Assembly: GCF_022919835.1 (NCBI RefSeq)
Contig: NZ_CP095074.1
Span: 2,046,001 to 2,110,000, forward strand
Source: Halobacillus shinanisalinarum
GTDB lineage: Bacteria > Bacillota > Bacilli > Bacillales > Halobacillaceae
Reading direction: 5' to 3'
Length of the DNA stretch: 64,000 nt
Shown: one piece after another, positions 41,326-50,311 of the stretch
How the letters are laid out: each line of letters begins with the position of its first letter
How positions within the stretch are numbered: position 1 is the first letter of the stretch
Notes under the pieces: generated by a model
What the model was told of the DNA's origin: nothing
Database searches by the model: none
The model's input: only the letters and a program-made list of their open reading frames with translations
Translations under genes and position numbers: made by a program

Positions 41326-42720
41326 CTAAACAAGCTCCCCATATTTTGACCACCACGGCTGCGCCTTTTCTAACTGTGCAGCAAGCTTAATTAAAGTGGA
41401 TTCATCACCGAAACGCCCCATAAAATGCGAGCCGATCGGAAGGTTACTCTTATCCCAATAGAGAGGGACACTCATGGCCGGCTGGCCTGTGACATTTGCA
41501 ATAGGTGTTAAATGAGCATACTCGGCGGACACCGCCAATATCTCATCCACCGATTTTTCTTCCCCATTATAATGTCCTAACGGCAGTGCTGGCTTCGAAG
41601 TCACGGGGTGCAGAAGGACATCATAGCTGTCAAAGAATTCATGTACCTTTACACTTTCTGTATGTAGATATTGTCGTGCCTCTTCATACTGCATTGCTGT
41701 CATATTAGTACCTTTCTTATGTAAGGTGAAAAGGATCCGTTCCATATTCATTTCATTTATCTCTTTCCGATTTAAACGGGCAGCTTCTTTCACAGCCAAT
41801 GCTCCCCCTACGACCCACACAGTTACAAAAGCATCCATAAAACGGTGCAAATCAAAATCTGGGTAGGCGAGTTCAACTTGATGACCAAGACGTTCACAAA
41901 GCTCAGCTGTAGCTTTCGTCGATTTCTGTACTTCCCCGTCGATTTCCATTAATGCTCCAAAGTCCGCCATATAACCAATTTTCAATATCCCCGGTTCTTT
42001 CCCTGCTTCCTCTAAAAAAGAACTTTGATCATTCGGAGTGAAAAAGGAATCTGTTTTCTGAGGGCCTTTTAATACGTCTAATAGTGCGGCGCTATCCCTT
42101 ACAGACCTTGTCACAGCGTGATTGACGGATAAGCTATTGAAGTTCAACGATAAGGGCGTTCGCCCTCGTGTAGGCTTTAATCCAAATAATCCGCAGCAGG
42201 AGGCAGGAATTCGAATGGAACCTCCCCCATCGTTCGCATGGGCAAAGGGGATCATCCCAGAGGCTACAGCAGCAGCGGCTCCACCGCTCGATCCTCCGGG
42301 TGAGTAGTCCTTATTCCAAGGGTTTTTCGCGTAACCTAAATATGTTGATTCAGTCGCAGGAGTAAATCCGAACTCAGGCGTATTCGTTTTTCCTATAACC
42401 GTAAGTCCTGCCTGTTTGAAACGTCTTACATTCACATCATCCACTTCCGCCGTATACCCGTCCATCAGCTTCGAACCACTTGTCAAAGGTTCCCCTTTAA
42501 CCGCATTTAAGTCTTTTACCAAAAAAGGCATTCCTGCAAAGGCACCATCCTCGTTTGTGCTTGTATGAAACATTGTGTGCACGACCGCGTTAAGCTGTGG
42601 ATTTTTCTCTTTGATCACTTGGATATAGTGCTCGGTAATCTCTGTAACCTTTATTTGGTTATTCCTTATCAGATTGAGTTGATCCAATCCGTCCATCTGC
42701 GCCAATTCCGAGATTTTCAT
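41326..42720 (-). CDS. Amidase signature family protein (GatA/AmiE-like)
   Basis: A 464-residue amidase. The catalytic Lys lies in [13 protein letters not shown], the cis-Ser in [18 protein letters not shown], and the nucleophile Ser in [20 protein letters not shown], the complete Ser-cisSer-Lys triad. There is no gatB/gatC nearby, so it is a stand-alone amidase rather than the tRNA amidotransferase. ATG 42720 is given; TTG 42726 is better spaced from AAGGAG and may be the true start. Confidence 0.85.
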   Translation of the reverse strand: MKISELAQMDGLDQLNLIRNNQIKVTEITEHYIQVIKEKNPQLNAVVHTMFHTSTNEDGAFAGMPFLVKDLNAVKGEPLTSGSKLMDGYTAEVDDVNVRRFKQAGLTVIGKTNTPEFGFTPATESTYLGYAKNPWNKDYSPGGSSGGAAAAVASGMIPFAHANDGGGSIRIPASCCGLFGLKPTRGRTPLSLNFNSLSVNHAVTRSVRDSAALLDVLKGPQKTDSFFTPNDQSSFLEEAGKEPGILKIGYMADFGALMEIDGEVQKSTKATAELCERLGHQVELAYPDFDLHRFMDAFVTVWVVGGALAVKEAARLNRKEINEMNMERILFTLHKKGTNMTAMQYEEARQYLHTESVKVHEFFDSYDVLLHPVTSKPALPLGHYNGEEKSVDEILAVSAEYAHLTPIANVTGQPAMSVPLYWDKSNLPIGSHFMGRFGDESTLIKLAAQLEKAQPWWSKYGELV

Positions 42721-42741
42721 TTTCAACAAAAACTCCTTTAT

Positions 42742-43698
42742 TTACAAAAGTTGCTGCAAGTCCTCCATAACTTCAATGTAACGAACCGTCTCCCTATGGT
42801 AATCAACGAAGGATTCCTGCCGTTGAATGGCATTCATAAAGGTCTCCACTTGAAGGCGATATTGATCCCCTTCAATGATCATCTCTTCTGTGCCATTTTC
42901 AGTTTGAATGGTAACGATGCCCTGATGGTCTTTCTTATCTGGACGGTAGGCATCATGAACTTTGATCATGCCTTTGGTCCCAATCACCTCATACTCGTTG
43001 CGCGGCACAGCGTCAAAGCTGCAATCTACTTGCACAATGGTTTCGTCCTCTAACATCAACGTAGCAACTGCTGTTGTATCCACCCCGAACTTATCATCAA
43101 TATGTGCAACCGCATTAACACTCTTCACCTTCTGACCGAGCACGTGTAAAGCGGAATGGATACCATAACAACCTACATCCCAGAGGGCTCCACCGCCCTT
43201 GTTTACGTCTAAGCGAATATTATTAGAATCTCGATTAAAATTAAAAGAAAAGCTAGCACGGACAAGTCCAACGTCACCAATTGCCCCTTCTTCTATCCAT
43301 TGCTTCACTCTCTCATGCTGGGGATGAAATTGATACATAAAAGCTTCTAAAAAATAAACCTGATTTTGTTTACAAGCTGTGATCATGTCCTCCACGTCCT
43401 GAGCTTTTAGTGCAGCAGGCTTTTCACATAAAACATGCTTCCCTGCTTCAGCTGCTTTGATTGTCCACTCTTTGTGCAAATGGTTAGGAAGCGGAATGTA
43501 CACAGCCTCAATTTCCTCATCTGCTAAAAGCAACTCATAACTAGAGTAGGCCTTTGGAATACCAAACTCCTCTGCTGCTTCCTTTTCTTTACCACTTTGA
43601 CTAGCAATCGCATCGACTTCCGCATCTTCTGCACGATGTAGTGCTGGGATGAGTGCTTTCTTTGCAATCGCTGCTGTACTTAAAATCCCCCACTTCAT
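42742..43698 (-). CDS. Gfo/Idh/MocA family NAD(P)-dependent oxidoreductase
   Basis: A 318-residue sugar or polyol dehydrogenase-like protein. N-terminal WGILSTAAIAKKALIPAL is the dinucleotide fold; EAVYIPLPNHLHKEWTIKAA and GKHVLCEKPAALKAQDV contain the conserved EKP motif with catalytic Lys. GGGALWDVGCYGIHSALHVL gives the D-x4-H block. The substrate is unknown. The start ATG 43698 lies near an AGGAAGAGG site. Confidence 0.85.
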   Translation of the reverse strand: MKWGILSTAAIAKKALIPALHRAEDAEVDAIASQSGKEKEAAEEFGIPKAYSSYELLLADEEIEAVYIPLPNHLHKEWTIKAAEAGKHVLCEKPAALKAQDVEDMITACKQNQVYFLEAFMYQFHPQHERVKQWIEEGAIGDVGLVRASFSFNFNRDSNNIRLDVNKGGGALWDVGCYGIHSALHVLGQKVKSVNAVAHIDDKFGVDTTAVATLMLEDETIVQVDCSFDAVPRNEYEVIGTKGMIKVHDAYRPDKKDHQGIVTIQTENGTEEMIIEGDQYRLQVETFMNAIQRQESFVDYHRETVRYIEVMEDLQQLL

Positions 43699-43910
43699 AT
43701 CAACACCTCTTCCTACATACTTTTCTTAAAATTATAACATTTTAAGACAATCAGGTTTAAACAACATGATATGATCATTAACGTTATTTTCCTCGACTAA
43801 ATATATTAAACGTTGAAATACTAAATCTATATCCCAAAAATCGATTCTTATGGGTTTAATAAATATCAACGCGGGAAATCTAGCTGCAAAGCTTCAAGGA
43901 GATGGTAAAT

Positions 43911-44537
43911 ATGGGACAAACCTCAACATTTCGCACTCGGAAATTATTGCCTCACTTATTTATCTGTTTTTTCGTTATCGGTATCGTCATCATCAACAGT
44001 TTGTACGTACAACCTATTGAAAATACAACACGTAGTTTAATCGCTTTTATAGTTGCTCCTCTGCTCATTTTATACGCAAATCAACACCATTTATGGTTTC
44101 GGAGCTCCTTTCGCTTTTTTGTAAAAAGAAGTAATCGGCTACTTTCCAGTATGGCTTTGTTTGGTGGTGGAGTATTAGTCAGTTATGAAGTACTACACAT
44201 GATTCCTAACGCATGGGGAATCGTTTTCCATCTCATAATTCTCGGATTCAGTTCAATCATCTACTGGTGTCCGCTCATTCTCAAGTGTTCATTCCAGAAA
44301 TCAAGGGCTTACTTAGACAAGCTTGCCTATTTTACAGGAACAACTTTACTTTTCTTCATTTACCATCAGGTTTCCTTTGCCTATTATGAATCTACCCCAA
44401 CACTTGGGTTTATGATCGCCGGGCTTATCACGATGCTCTTAACATTAATATATACCATCCACCAGTGGGTTCAAGCTGAAAAGAAAATCGACCACACCAG
44501 TGCAGAGGGATATATACGGCCGCTAAAATTTGATTAA
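43911..44537 (+). CDS. Membrane protein, distantly CtaG-like
   Basis: A 208-residue protein with about five or six membrane helices, for example HLFICFFVIGIVIINSLYV, VFHLIILGFSSIIYWCPLI and ALITMLLTLIYTIHQW-like helices near the end. The pattern of paired His (VLHMIP, VFHLI) followed by YWCPL resembles the caa3-oxidase assembly factor CtaG (H-x..H..WWP), but it is too weak for a firm call. ATG 43911 is preferred, with GGAG about 10 bases upstream. Confidence 0.5.
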   Translation: MGQTSTFRTRKLLPHLFICFFVIGIVIINSLYVQPIENTTRSLIAFIVAPLLILYANQHHLWFRSSFRFFVKRSNRLLSSMALFGGGVLVSYEVLHMIPNAWGIVFHLIILGFSSIIYWCPLILKCSFQKSRAYLDKLAYFTGTTLLFFIYHQVSFAYYESTPTLGFMIAGLITMLLTLIYTIHQWVQAEKKIDHTSAEGYIRPLKFD

Positions 44538-44544
44538 AATTCAA

Positions 44545-44578
44545 AAACAGACAAGAGCCCAGTAGCTCTTGTCTGTTT
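44545..44578. terminator. Bidirectional terminator between the membrane protein and dctM
   Basis: A perfect 14-bp stem AAACAGACAAGAGC (44545-44558) / GCTCTTGTCTGTTT (44565-44578). Confidence 0.85.
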
Positions 44579-44581
44579 AAT

Positions 44582-45871
44582 CTAAAATAAATCGGGACTA
44601 ATTAATTCAGGTACATACATGGCTATCCCCGGAATAAACGCGACTACGAGTAGCACAACGAATACGATCGCAATATATGGGATAACTGCCGAAAATGATC
44701 GTTCTATCGGTAATTTCCCTATTTTTGCGGCTAAGAGAAGACACAACCCATATGGTGGTGTAACTAACCCTATTGCTAATGTCATGATTGTTATAATTCC
44801 TAATAACGTCGGACTGACACCAAAACTGTTCGCTACAGGCAAAATCACCGGGATAAACAGAATCATCGCTGGAATGGCATCCATAAAGGCTCCTACGAAA
44901 AGGAAGAAGGCAATGATGATAAGCAAGAAAATCCATTTGCTATCAATGTTATTGGCAAAGAATTGTTCAACCCAAGAGGATAGCTGGTAATAACTCATTA
45001 GCTCACCGAGTGCACTTGCTGCTGCTAAAGCAAATAAAGATAACGAGCTAAGAGTAAGCGTATCCACAAGAATTTTAGGAAAATCCTTTAACTTAAGTGT
45101 TTTATAATAAAACATACCTACAATAACGGTATAAATGGAAGCGAAAGCAGCCGCTTCTGTAGCTGTGAAAATTCCTGCAACGATTCCGCCGATTAGAATA
45201 ATCGGTGTCATTAACGCTGGTATCGTGTCGAGAAACTTTTTCATAAAGTTTTTAAGTGACGCTCTTTGGTAAGTTGGATATTCCCGCTTCACGGCAAGAA
45301 TATAGACAAGGATCATCATTGCAACACCTACAAGAACGCCGGGAATGATTCCAACTAAAAATAAAGCTCCAACTGAAACATTCGTTAACCCTGCAAAAAT
45401 AATCATCGGGATGCTTGGCGGGATAATAACCCCAATAGTAGAGGAGGCCGCTGTAATCCCTACAGCTGTTTCCGTGTCGTACCCTTGTTTTTTCATATTT
45501 GGAATGAGAATCTTCCCCACTCCGGCTGTATCAGCTTGAGCAGCTCCTGAGACCCCTGCAAAAAGCATAGAAACTAAAATATTTGCATGAGCTAGTCCAC
45601 CGCGGATATGACCGACAATGGATAAGGCAAAGTCAATTAACTTTTGAGAAATTTGACCACTGTTCATCAAATTGGCTGCTAAAATGAACAAGGGAACAGC
45701 TAATAAGACAAATGAATCGAGACCGTTGAGCATTTTTACAGGAACTAATGCTTCTGGAATATAAGGAATATTCATAAAGCCGATTAAGGAAACGATGCCA
45801 ATGACAAAGGCGATCGGAATCCCTATAACCATTAAGACAATGAACACTCCCGTTAATAGTAACCCAATCAT
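44582..45871 (-). CDS. dctM: TRAP transporter large permease (DctM)
   Basis: A 429-residue membrane protein with about 12 helices. FAGVSGAAQADTAGVGKILI and GITAASSTIGVIIPPSIPM are the DctM signature; FLFVGAFMDAIPAMILFIPV and TPPYGLCLLLAAKIG are further family blocks. It is the channel of a sodium-driven TRAP system taking up an organic or sugar acid. Last gene of the lacI-kdgK operon; overlaps dctQ by 4 bases. Confidence 0.9.
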   Translation of the reverse strand: MIGLLLTGVFIVLMVIGIPIAFVIGIVSLIGFMNIPYIPEALVPVKMLNGLDSFVLLAVPLFILAANLMNSGQISQKLIDFALSIVGHIRGGLAHANILVSMLFAGVSGAAQADTAGVGKILIPNMKKQGYDTETAVGITAASSTIGVIIPPSIPMIIFAGLTNVSVGALFLVGIIPGVLVGVAMMILVYILAVKREYPTYQRASLKNFMKKFLDTIPALMTPIILIGGIVAGIFTATEAAAFASIYTVIVGMFYYKTLKLKDFPKILVDTLTLSSLSLFALAAASALGELMSYYQLSSWVEQFFANNIDSKWIFLLIIIAFFLFVGAFMDAIPAMILFIPVILPVANSFGVSPTLLGIITIMTLAIGLVTPPYGLCLLLAAKIGKLPIERSFSAVIPYIAIVFVVLLVVAFIPGIAMYVPELISPDLF

Positions 45872-46347
45872 TTGACAGCCTCCTCTCCGGAAAAGTTTTT
45901 AATGTTTTGGATCAAGTGGTTAAGTGTATAAATAACCATTGTTCCCCCCATTATCGGAATGGAGATCCACACATAGCCCATTTTCATTTGTGGTAGGGAA
46001 GTCCAAGTAAAGTTCCAGAAGCTTTCAACAACCACGATGCCAAAGTAAAACAATGCAAAGGTGAACACTAATAGAATAAGATCATTTATGAGATAAAGAC
46101 TTTTTTTACTTTTTCCTTTTAATTTGTTCAATAAGAGGTCAAATTTGAAATGTTCTCTTCTATTAAGCATGACCGATGCTCCCATAAACACGGACCAAAT
46201 AAAGGAATAAGTTGCTACTTCCCCTGTCCAAATAGCAGAAATGCCCATGTAGCGTGTAGTGACCTGTATGATAATTGTTACGAAAAAGACTAAAAGAAAC
46301 AATACACCTATCGTTAATTGAATTCTTTCAAGCAGCTTAATAAACAT
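45868..46347 (-). CDS. dctQ: TRAP transporter small permease (DctQ)
   Basis: A 159-residue protein with four membrane helices (IGVLFLLVFFVTIIIQVTT, ATYSFIWSVFMGASVMLNR, LILLVFTFALFYFGIVVVE, GYVWISIPIMGGTMVIYTL), the DctQ fold. W-x-x-E-V-A-T-Y and LNRREHFKFD are typical. Read together with dctM and dctP. Confidence 0.88.
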   Translation of the reverse strand: MFIKLLERIQLTIGVLFLLVFFVTIIIQVTTRYMGISAIWTGEVATYSFIWSVFMGASVMLNRREHFKFDLLLNKLKGKSKKSLYLINDLILLVFTFALFYFGIVVVESFWNFTWTSLPQMKMGYVWISIPIMGGTMVIYTLNHLIQNIKNFSGEEAVK

Positions 46348-46409
46348 CGCTTTCTCATCCTCCTTTGTAAGGACATTCTCTACCCTTCAGCTTTTTCTCT
46401 ATTAGTGTG

Positions 46410-46448
46410 TGTTCAAAAAGTTGACGAATGACTTATTGAACATCCTCT
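46410..46448. repeat. MITE-like TGTTCAAAAA repeat, short copy
   Basis: TGTTCAAAAAGTTGACGAAT starts at 46410 and TTGAACATCCTCT ends it. It equals the two ends of the 34622-34749 element with the centre deleted. It lies between dctP and dctQ, within the operon, so it does not block the unit but adds a hairpin between the genes. Confidence 0.65.
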
Positions 46449-46449
46449 A

Positions 46450-47475
46450 TTATTTCAACTCTCTAATCTGCTTCAATAAATCCATGGTATTGATTTCCTT
46501 AGCTCTTTGGTTTTGAATCGGCTTTGCAAGCTCAATGAACGGCTGGCGATCAATTTGATTTACTTCCGCCCCGTCTTCGATCGCTTTCTGCTTATACTCT
46601 TCTTCTTGTTTCTTAACGACTTTCCGTTCTTTTTCTACCGCGGCTTGAGCAGCTTCCATAATGACATCCTGTTGTTCTTCCGTGTAAGAATCAAATTTAT
46701 TTCCATTGATAAGCAAGAAACGTGTCGTGTAGTCATGAGCAGTTTCCGTGATATATTTCCCATTTTCTGTTTTATGATGGTTTTGTTGAACAAAATAAGG
46801 ATAAGAATTCTCGGAGGCATCCACTACCCCTTGCTGCAAAGCTTGATATAACTCTCCCCAAGCTACAGCAGTTGGTACAGCACCTGTTGCTTCCCAATAA
46901 TCTGCAATCGCACCAGATGTTTGGGTACGTAACTTCATTCCTTCAATGTCTTCAATCGAATGCAGCGGTTTTTTACCATAGTAATGACGAACGCCTGCAC
47001 TCCAGTAGCCTAATAATTTAAAATCATTATCCGATTTTTTGTTAATCATTTTCGCAACTTTATCACCGACCTTACCATCCACCACTTTCTCCCAATGATC
47101 ATAACTCTCAAATACATATGGCATGGCGAATAGGTCAATTTCCTTTATCCCTGTTTTAGACATAAATCCAGGGGAGACGAGGACAACATCTGCACCGCCC
47201 AGTTTAAGTTTCTGTACTAGTTCGGATTCACTTGTACCTAGCGTTCCAGCATGAACTTCTACTTCTATATTTCCGTTTGACTTTTCTTCCGCTACTCTTT
47301 TAAACTCTTTCATACCGTATTGATAGGGGTTCTCTGGAGAGGTTTGATTATGTGCGGCGATAATTTTTATCTTGCCATCCTCCCCAGATCCTCCTGTTAC
47401 ACGATCTCCACAACCGGCTAGTGAAAGGAGTGACAAAATCATAATGAGAAGCAAAATAGATAATGATTTTCTCAT
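46450..47475 (-). CDS. dctP: TRAP transporter solute-binding lipoprotein (DctP)
   Basis: A 341-residue extracytoplasmic receptor. Residues 1-22 are a lipoprotein signal with lipobox LAGC. The mature part has KIIAAHNQTSPENPYQYGMK, EVEVHAGTLGTSESELVQKL, GMKLRTQTSGAIADYWEATG (with the acid-binding Arg of DctP receptors) and QQGVVDASENSYPYFVQQNH. The binding Arg implies a carboxylate ligand; with KDG genes next to it a sugar acid is likely. Confidence 0.9.
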   Translation of the reverse strand: MRKSLSILLLIMILSLLSLAGCGDRVTGGSGEDGKIKIIAAHNQTSPENPYQYGMKEFKRVAEEKSNGNIEVEVHAGTLGTSESELVQKLKLGGADVVLVSPGFMSKTGIKEIDLFAMPYVFESYDHWEKVVDGKVGDKVAKMINKKSDNDFKLLGYWSAGVRHYYGKKPLHSIEDIEGMKLRTQTSGAIADYWEATGAVPTAVAWGELYQALQQGVVDASENSYPYFVQQNHHKTENGKYITETAHDYTTRFLLINGNKFDSYTEEQQDVIMEAAQAAVEKERKVVKKQEEEYKQKAIEDGAEVNQIDRQPFIELAKPIQNQRAKEINTMDLLKQIRELK

Positions 47476-47528
47476 AAACGTTCCCTCCCTAAAAAATTGA
47501 ATATATATTGAATCCGCTTACAATAAAT

Positions 47529-48172
47529 TTATGATTCAACTTCTGACACCTTTTCAATATACTGCTTTGCTATATTGGTTACATTCTCCAAATCTGCTTG
47601 GGATGATAAACGCTTCGCATCAACAAGCTGACTTCCTACTCCGACAGCCTGTACCCCTCCTTGGAAGTATTCCAGCATGTTATCTTTATCAATACCTCCT
47701 GTAGCCATCAGCGGGATGTGTGGCAATGGTCCATGAACACTCTTAATATAACCAGGGCCCATTACATTCGCAGGAAAAACCTTCACCATGTCAGCGCCTG
47801 ACTCATAGGCTGTTAAAATTTCTGTTGGTGTTAACGCCCCTGAAATACAAGGGATGCCATACCTTTGTGCCATCCTTATCATACCGGGGTTGACGGTTGG
47901 CGAAACAACAAACTGGGCGCCCGCCATAATAACAGCTCTGGCTGTTTCCGGATCGAGCACTGTCCCGCGCCTACGATCATATCGTCAACATTACTCCTCA
48001 CTTCTTTAATTAACATTTCGACGTCTGGAGTTTCTGCCGTGATTTCGATCGCAGTAATCCCACCGTTATATAAAGCCCTGGCAATCGGTAAAATATTTTC
48101 GCCTGTTGCCTCACGAATAACCGGAATAACTTTTGCTTGCTGGACTCGTTGTAACATCTCCATTTGATTCAC
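47529..48172 (-). pseudogene. eda: KDPG/KHG aldolase (Eda), interrupted by a one-base frameshift
   Basis: The first part gives AKVIPVIREATGENILPIA and GGITAIEITAETPDVEMLIK, with the class I aldolase Glu. After VGAG the frame slips at CCC (plus-strand 47964-47966). With one added base it reads TVLDPETARAVIMAGAQF, then FVVSPTVNPGM, VKVFPANVMGPGYIKSV (Schiff-base Lys is normally in this block) and ATGGIDKDNML. Repaired length is 214, normal for Eda. It would cleave 2-keto-3-deoxy-6-phosphogluconate to pyruvate and glyceraldehyde-3-phosphate, following KdgK. Confidence 0.88.
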
Positions 48173-48174
48173 CT

Positions 48175-48729
48175 CTATTCAAGATTGGCGTGACGTGCTG
48201 TCATTTCTTCATTATTTGTTTGTTTCGATTGGTCTAAGGTATAAATGATGACGGCATCCAAAAGTAGATGCAATGATTGATCAAATTGATTCCCGAGCGG
48301 CTGAATGGTGTCCGGTTCTTCTGAACGTCTCTTTTTTGTCGCAGCAGGAATGACAAGCAGATGATCACTAAGTTTAGCAAGTTGGGAATCAGCATTGGTT
48401 GTAACAGCTGCTACTTCCGCTTCTTTCCTTTTTGCTTTTTCCGCAAATTGACAAATCGACTGCGTTGAACCTGAGCCGGAGATGGCAAGTAGCAGATCAC
48501 CATGTTCGACGCTTGGTGTAATCGTTTCACCAATCACATAGACTTGATAACCTGCGTGCATCAACCTCATGGCAAAGGCTTTGCCCATCAATCCGGATCG
48601 TCCTTCTCCCACAATGAAAATTCGCTTCGCTTTCTCTAGCGATTGAGACAGCTTCATTGCTTCTTCTTCTTTCACATTGGCAAGAACTTGGCTAATTTCA
48701 TAAGCTACGGTGTGAATCGTTTGTTTCAT
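48175..48729 (-). CDS. hxlB: 6-phospho-3-hexuloisomerase-like SIS protein (HxlB)
   Basis: A 184-residue SIS-domain sugar isomerase. RIFIVGEGRSGLMGKAFAMR, GETITPSVEHGDLLLAISGS and PLGNQFDQSLHLLLDAVIIY match phosphohexuloisomerase (HxlB/PHI). Its own start is ATG 48729, behind AAGGAGG and AAGGAAT, overlapping the end of hxlA. A longer frame that joins it to HxlA exists only because of the missing base at 48795-48798. The product sugar phosphate in this operon is uncertain. Confidence 0.82.
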   Translation of the reverse strand: MKQTIHTVAYEISQVLANVKEEEAMKLSQSLEKAKRIFIVGEGRSGLMGKAFAMRLMHAGYQVYVIGETITPSVEHGDLLLAISGSGSTQSICQFAEKAKRKEAEVAAVTTNADSQLAKLSDHLLVIPAATKKRRSEEPDTIQPLGNQFDQSLHLLLDAVIIYTLDQSKQTNNEEMTARHANLE

Positions 48730-49350
48730 ATTCCTTGATGACCTCCTTGATTTTCGATGCAGCCTGACTGCGATTCTCATGATTCGTGATTGCTCCCCGA
48801 CAATCAATGTGTCAGGTTGGTACGGAAGAATATTCGGTAATGATTCAAGATTAATCCCTCCAGCCACGGCTACCTCCAAACCTGAATGGTCGCTGATGAG
48901 ATCAAATAAATGATGATCAATGCTGCCATTTTTCTGCATATCTTTTCCAAAATGGAGACTGACGAGGTCGATCCCCAATTGACTGAGTTGGTGAATCCGC
49001 TGTTTATCATCTACGCCTAATAAGTCAACCATTACTCGAGTCTTATATCTCCTCGACACCTCAAGCATATCTTTGATCGTTTGATCAGCTGAAAAAGCCA
49101 TTACTGTCGTTATATCAGCTCCTGCTTCAAAAGCCTGGATGGCTTCATGCCTCCCTGCGTCACACGTTTTCATATCTGCAACGATGACTGACTTTGGATA
49201 AGTTTCTCGGATCTCCTTGACGATCGTCATCCCATATTCCTTAATGACCCCCGTTCCGACTTCGATCCAATCCACTGATTCATTCGTATCTGCGAGAATT
49301 CCCAGACACTCTTCCTTCGTCAATCTATCTAAAGCTAATTGAAGGTTCAT
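48698..49350 (-). pseudogene. hxlA: 3-hexulose-6-phosphate synthase / 3-keto-gulonate-6-phosphate decarboxylase family (HxlA), one-base frameshift near the end
   Basis: An OMP-decarboxylase-fold (HUMPS) enzyme. LQLALDRLTKEECLGIL, VIVADMKTCDAGRHEAIQAF (D-x-K-x-x-D active site), DLVSLHFGKDMQ and LEVAVAGGINLESLPNILP are visible. After DTLIVG, one base is missing in CCCC (48795-48798 on the plus strand). Restored, it reads GAITNHENRSQAASKIKEVI and ends NDSHRSL at TGA 48698-48700, 217 residues, normal for HPS. HPS condenses formaldehyde with ribulose-5-phosphate; close relatives decarboxylate keto-gulonate-6-phosphate, and the KDG context makes the second role conceivable. ATG 49350 with AGGTG is the start. 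Confidence 0.8.
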
Positions 49351-49354
49351 CCTT

Positions 49355-50311
49355 TCACCTCTCGATATATTCTTTCTCTCCAAGCTTTACAAGCACTTCC
49401 TCTAGTTCTGGCAGCCCTTCGTTATCTCCATAGACACTTACGACCATTGACCCAATTACATTAGCAAACTGAAGCGTACGTTTTAACGTCCATCCTTGTA
49501 ACACCCCATAAACAAAACCTACATCAAAACCATCGCCGGCTCCGACGGTATCTACAACTTTACTAGCGGTGATGGCATCTGCCTGAAGAAGTTCTCCGTT
49601 ACGATAAGCAATAGCCCCACTCTCCCCTCTTTTAATGGCTAACGTGGAAATCCCATATCGCTGACACGTTTGAACAAGTTTCTCAGGATTATGGGTTCCA
49701 AACAATAAGTCAGCCTCTTCATCCCCTGTCAGCAAAACATCTGCATAAGGAAGCAGTTCCATCAGTCCATCCTTCGCTTCTTTCTCACTCCAAAGTTTCA
49801 GACGAATGTTCGGGTCAAGGGAAATTTGAGCCCCATGGTCTTTAGCGATTGTCACAGCTCTTTTTAACAAGGGAATGTTTTTCTTAGGATCAATCGCTGC
49901 AAAAACACCACTAATATGGAGCAGCTTGCAATTTCTTAGCGCTGCTTCATTGAGCGTACCCTCGGTCAACGCTTTTGTAGGAGAGTTGTCCCGATAATAG
50001 AAGGTACTCCCACTTCCATCTTCGCGGATTTCTTTAAAATTCAGGGAGGTAGGATACCCGTCCAACAAAGAAACTCCAGATACATCAACACCTTCACCAC
50101 GGGCAAAATTCCGAATGAACTTGCCAAACTCATCATTCCCTAAGCGGCTGATCCACCCTGTCGTTAAACCGAGTCTCGCACAGCCGATCGCAAAATTAAA
50201 CTCCGCTCCACCGGCCTTCTTTTCAAACGATGAGGCAAACCTCAGTGGTCCAGTATGGGAAGGGTCAAATGTAATCATTGCGTCCCCAATCGTAAGAACA
50301 TCTTTCTTCAT
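49355..50311 (-). CDS. kdgK: PfkB-family sugar kinase, likely 2-keto-3-deoxygluconate kinase (KdgK)
   Basis: A 318-residue ribokinase-fold kinase. DVLTIGDAMITFDPSHTGPL is the N-terminus. GGAEFNFAIGCARLGLTTGW is PfkB signature 1, and VDTVGAGDGFDVGFVYGVLQ is signature 2 with the catalytic Asp. SLDPNIRLKLWSEKE and LLTGDEEADLLFG are typical of KdgK. With Eda downstream it would phosphorylate KDG to KDPG. It overlaps lacI by 4 bases. Confidence 0.85.
   Translation of the reverse strand: MKKDVLTIGDAMITFDPSHTGPLRFASSFEKKAGGAEFNFAIGCARLGLTTGWISRLGNDEFGKFIRNFARGEGVDVSGVSLLDGYPTSLNFKEIREDGSGSTFYYRDNSPTKALTEGTLNEAALRNCKLLHISGVFAAIDPKKNIPLLKRAVTIAKDHGAQISLDPNIRLKLWSEKEAKDGLMELLPYADVLLTGDEEADLLFGTHNPEKLVQTCQRYGISTLAIKRGESGAIAYRNGELLQADAITASKVVDTVGAGDGFDVGFVYGVLQGWTLKRTLQFANVIGSMVVSVYGDNEGLPELEEVLVKLGEKEYIER

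Noticed and set aside
48175..49383. Single bifunctional HPS-PHI fusion protein of about 400 residues
   Set aside because: The fusion depends on one missing base; the restored frame gives a normal HxlA end and a separate HxlB start.
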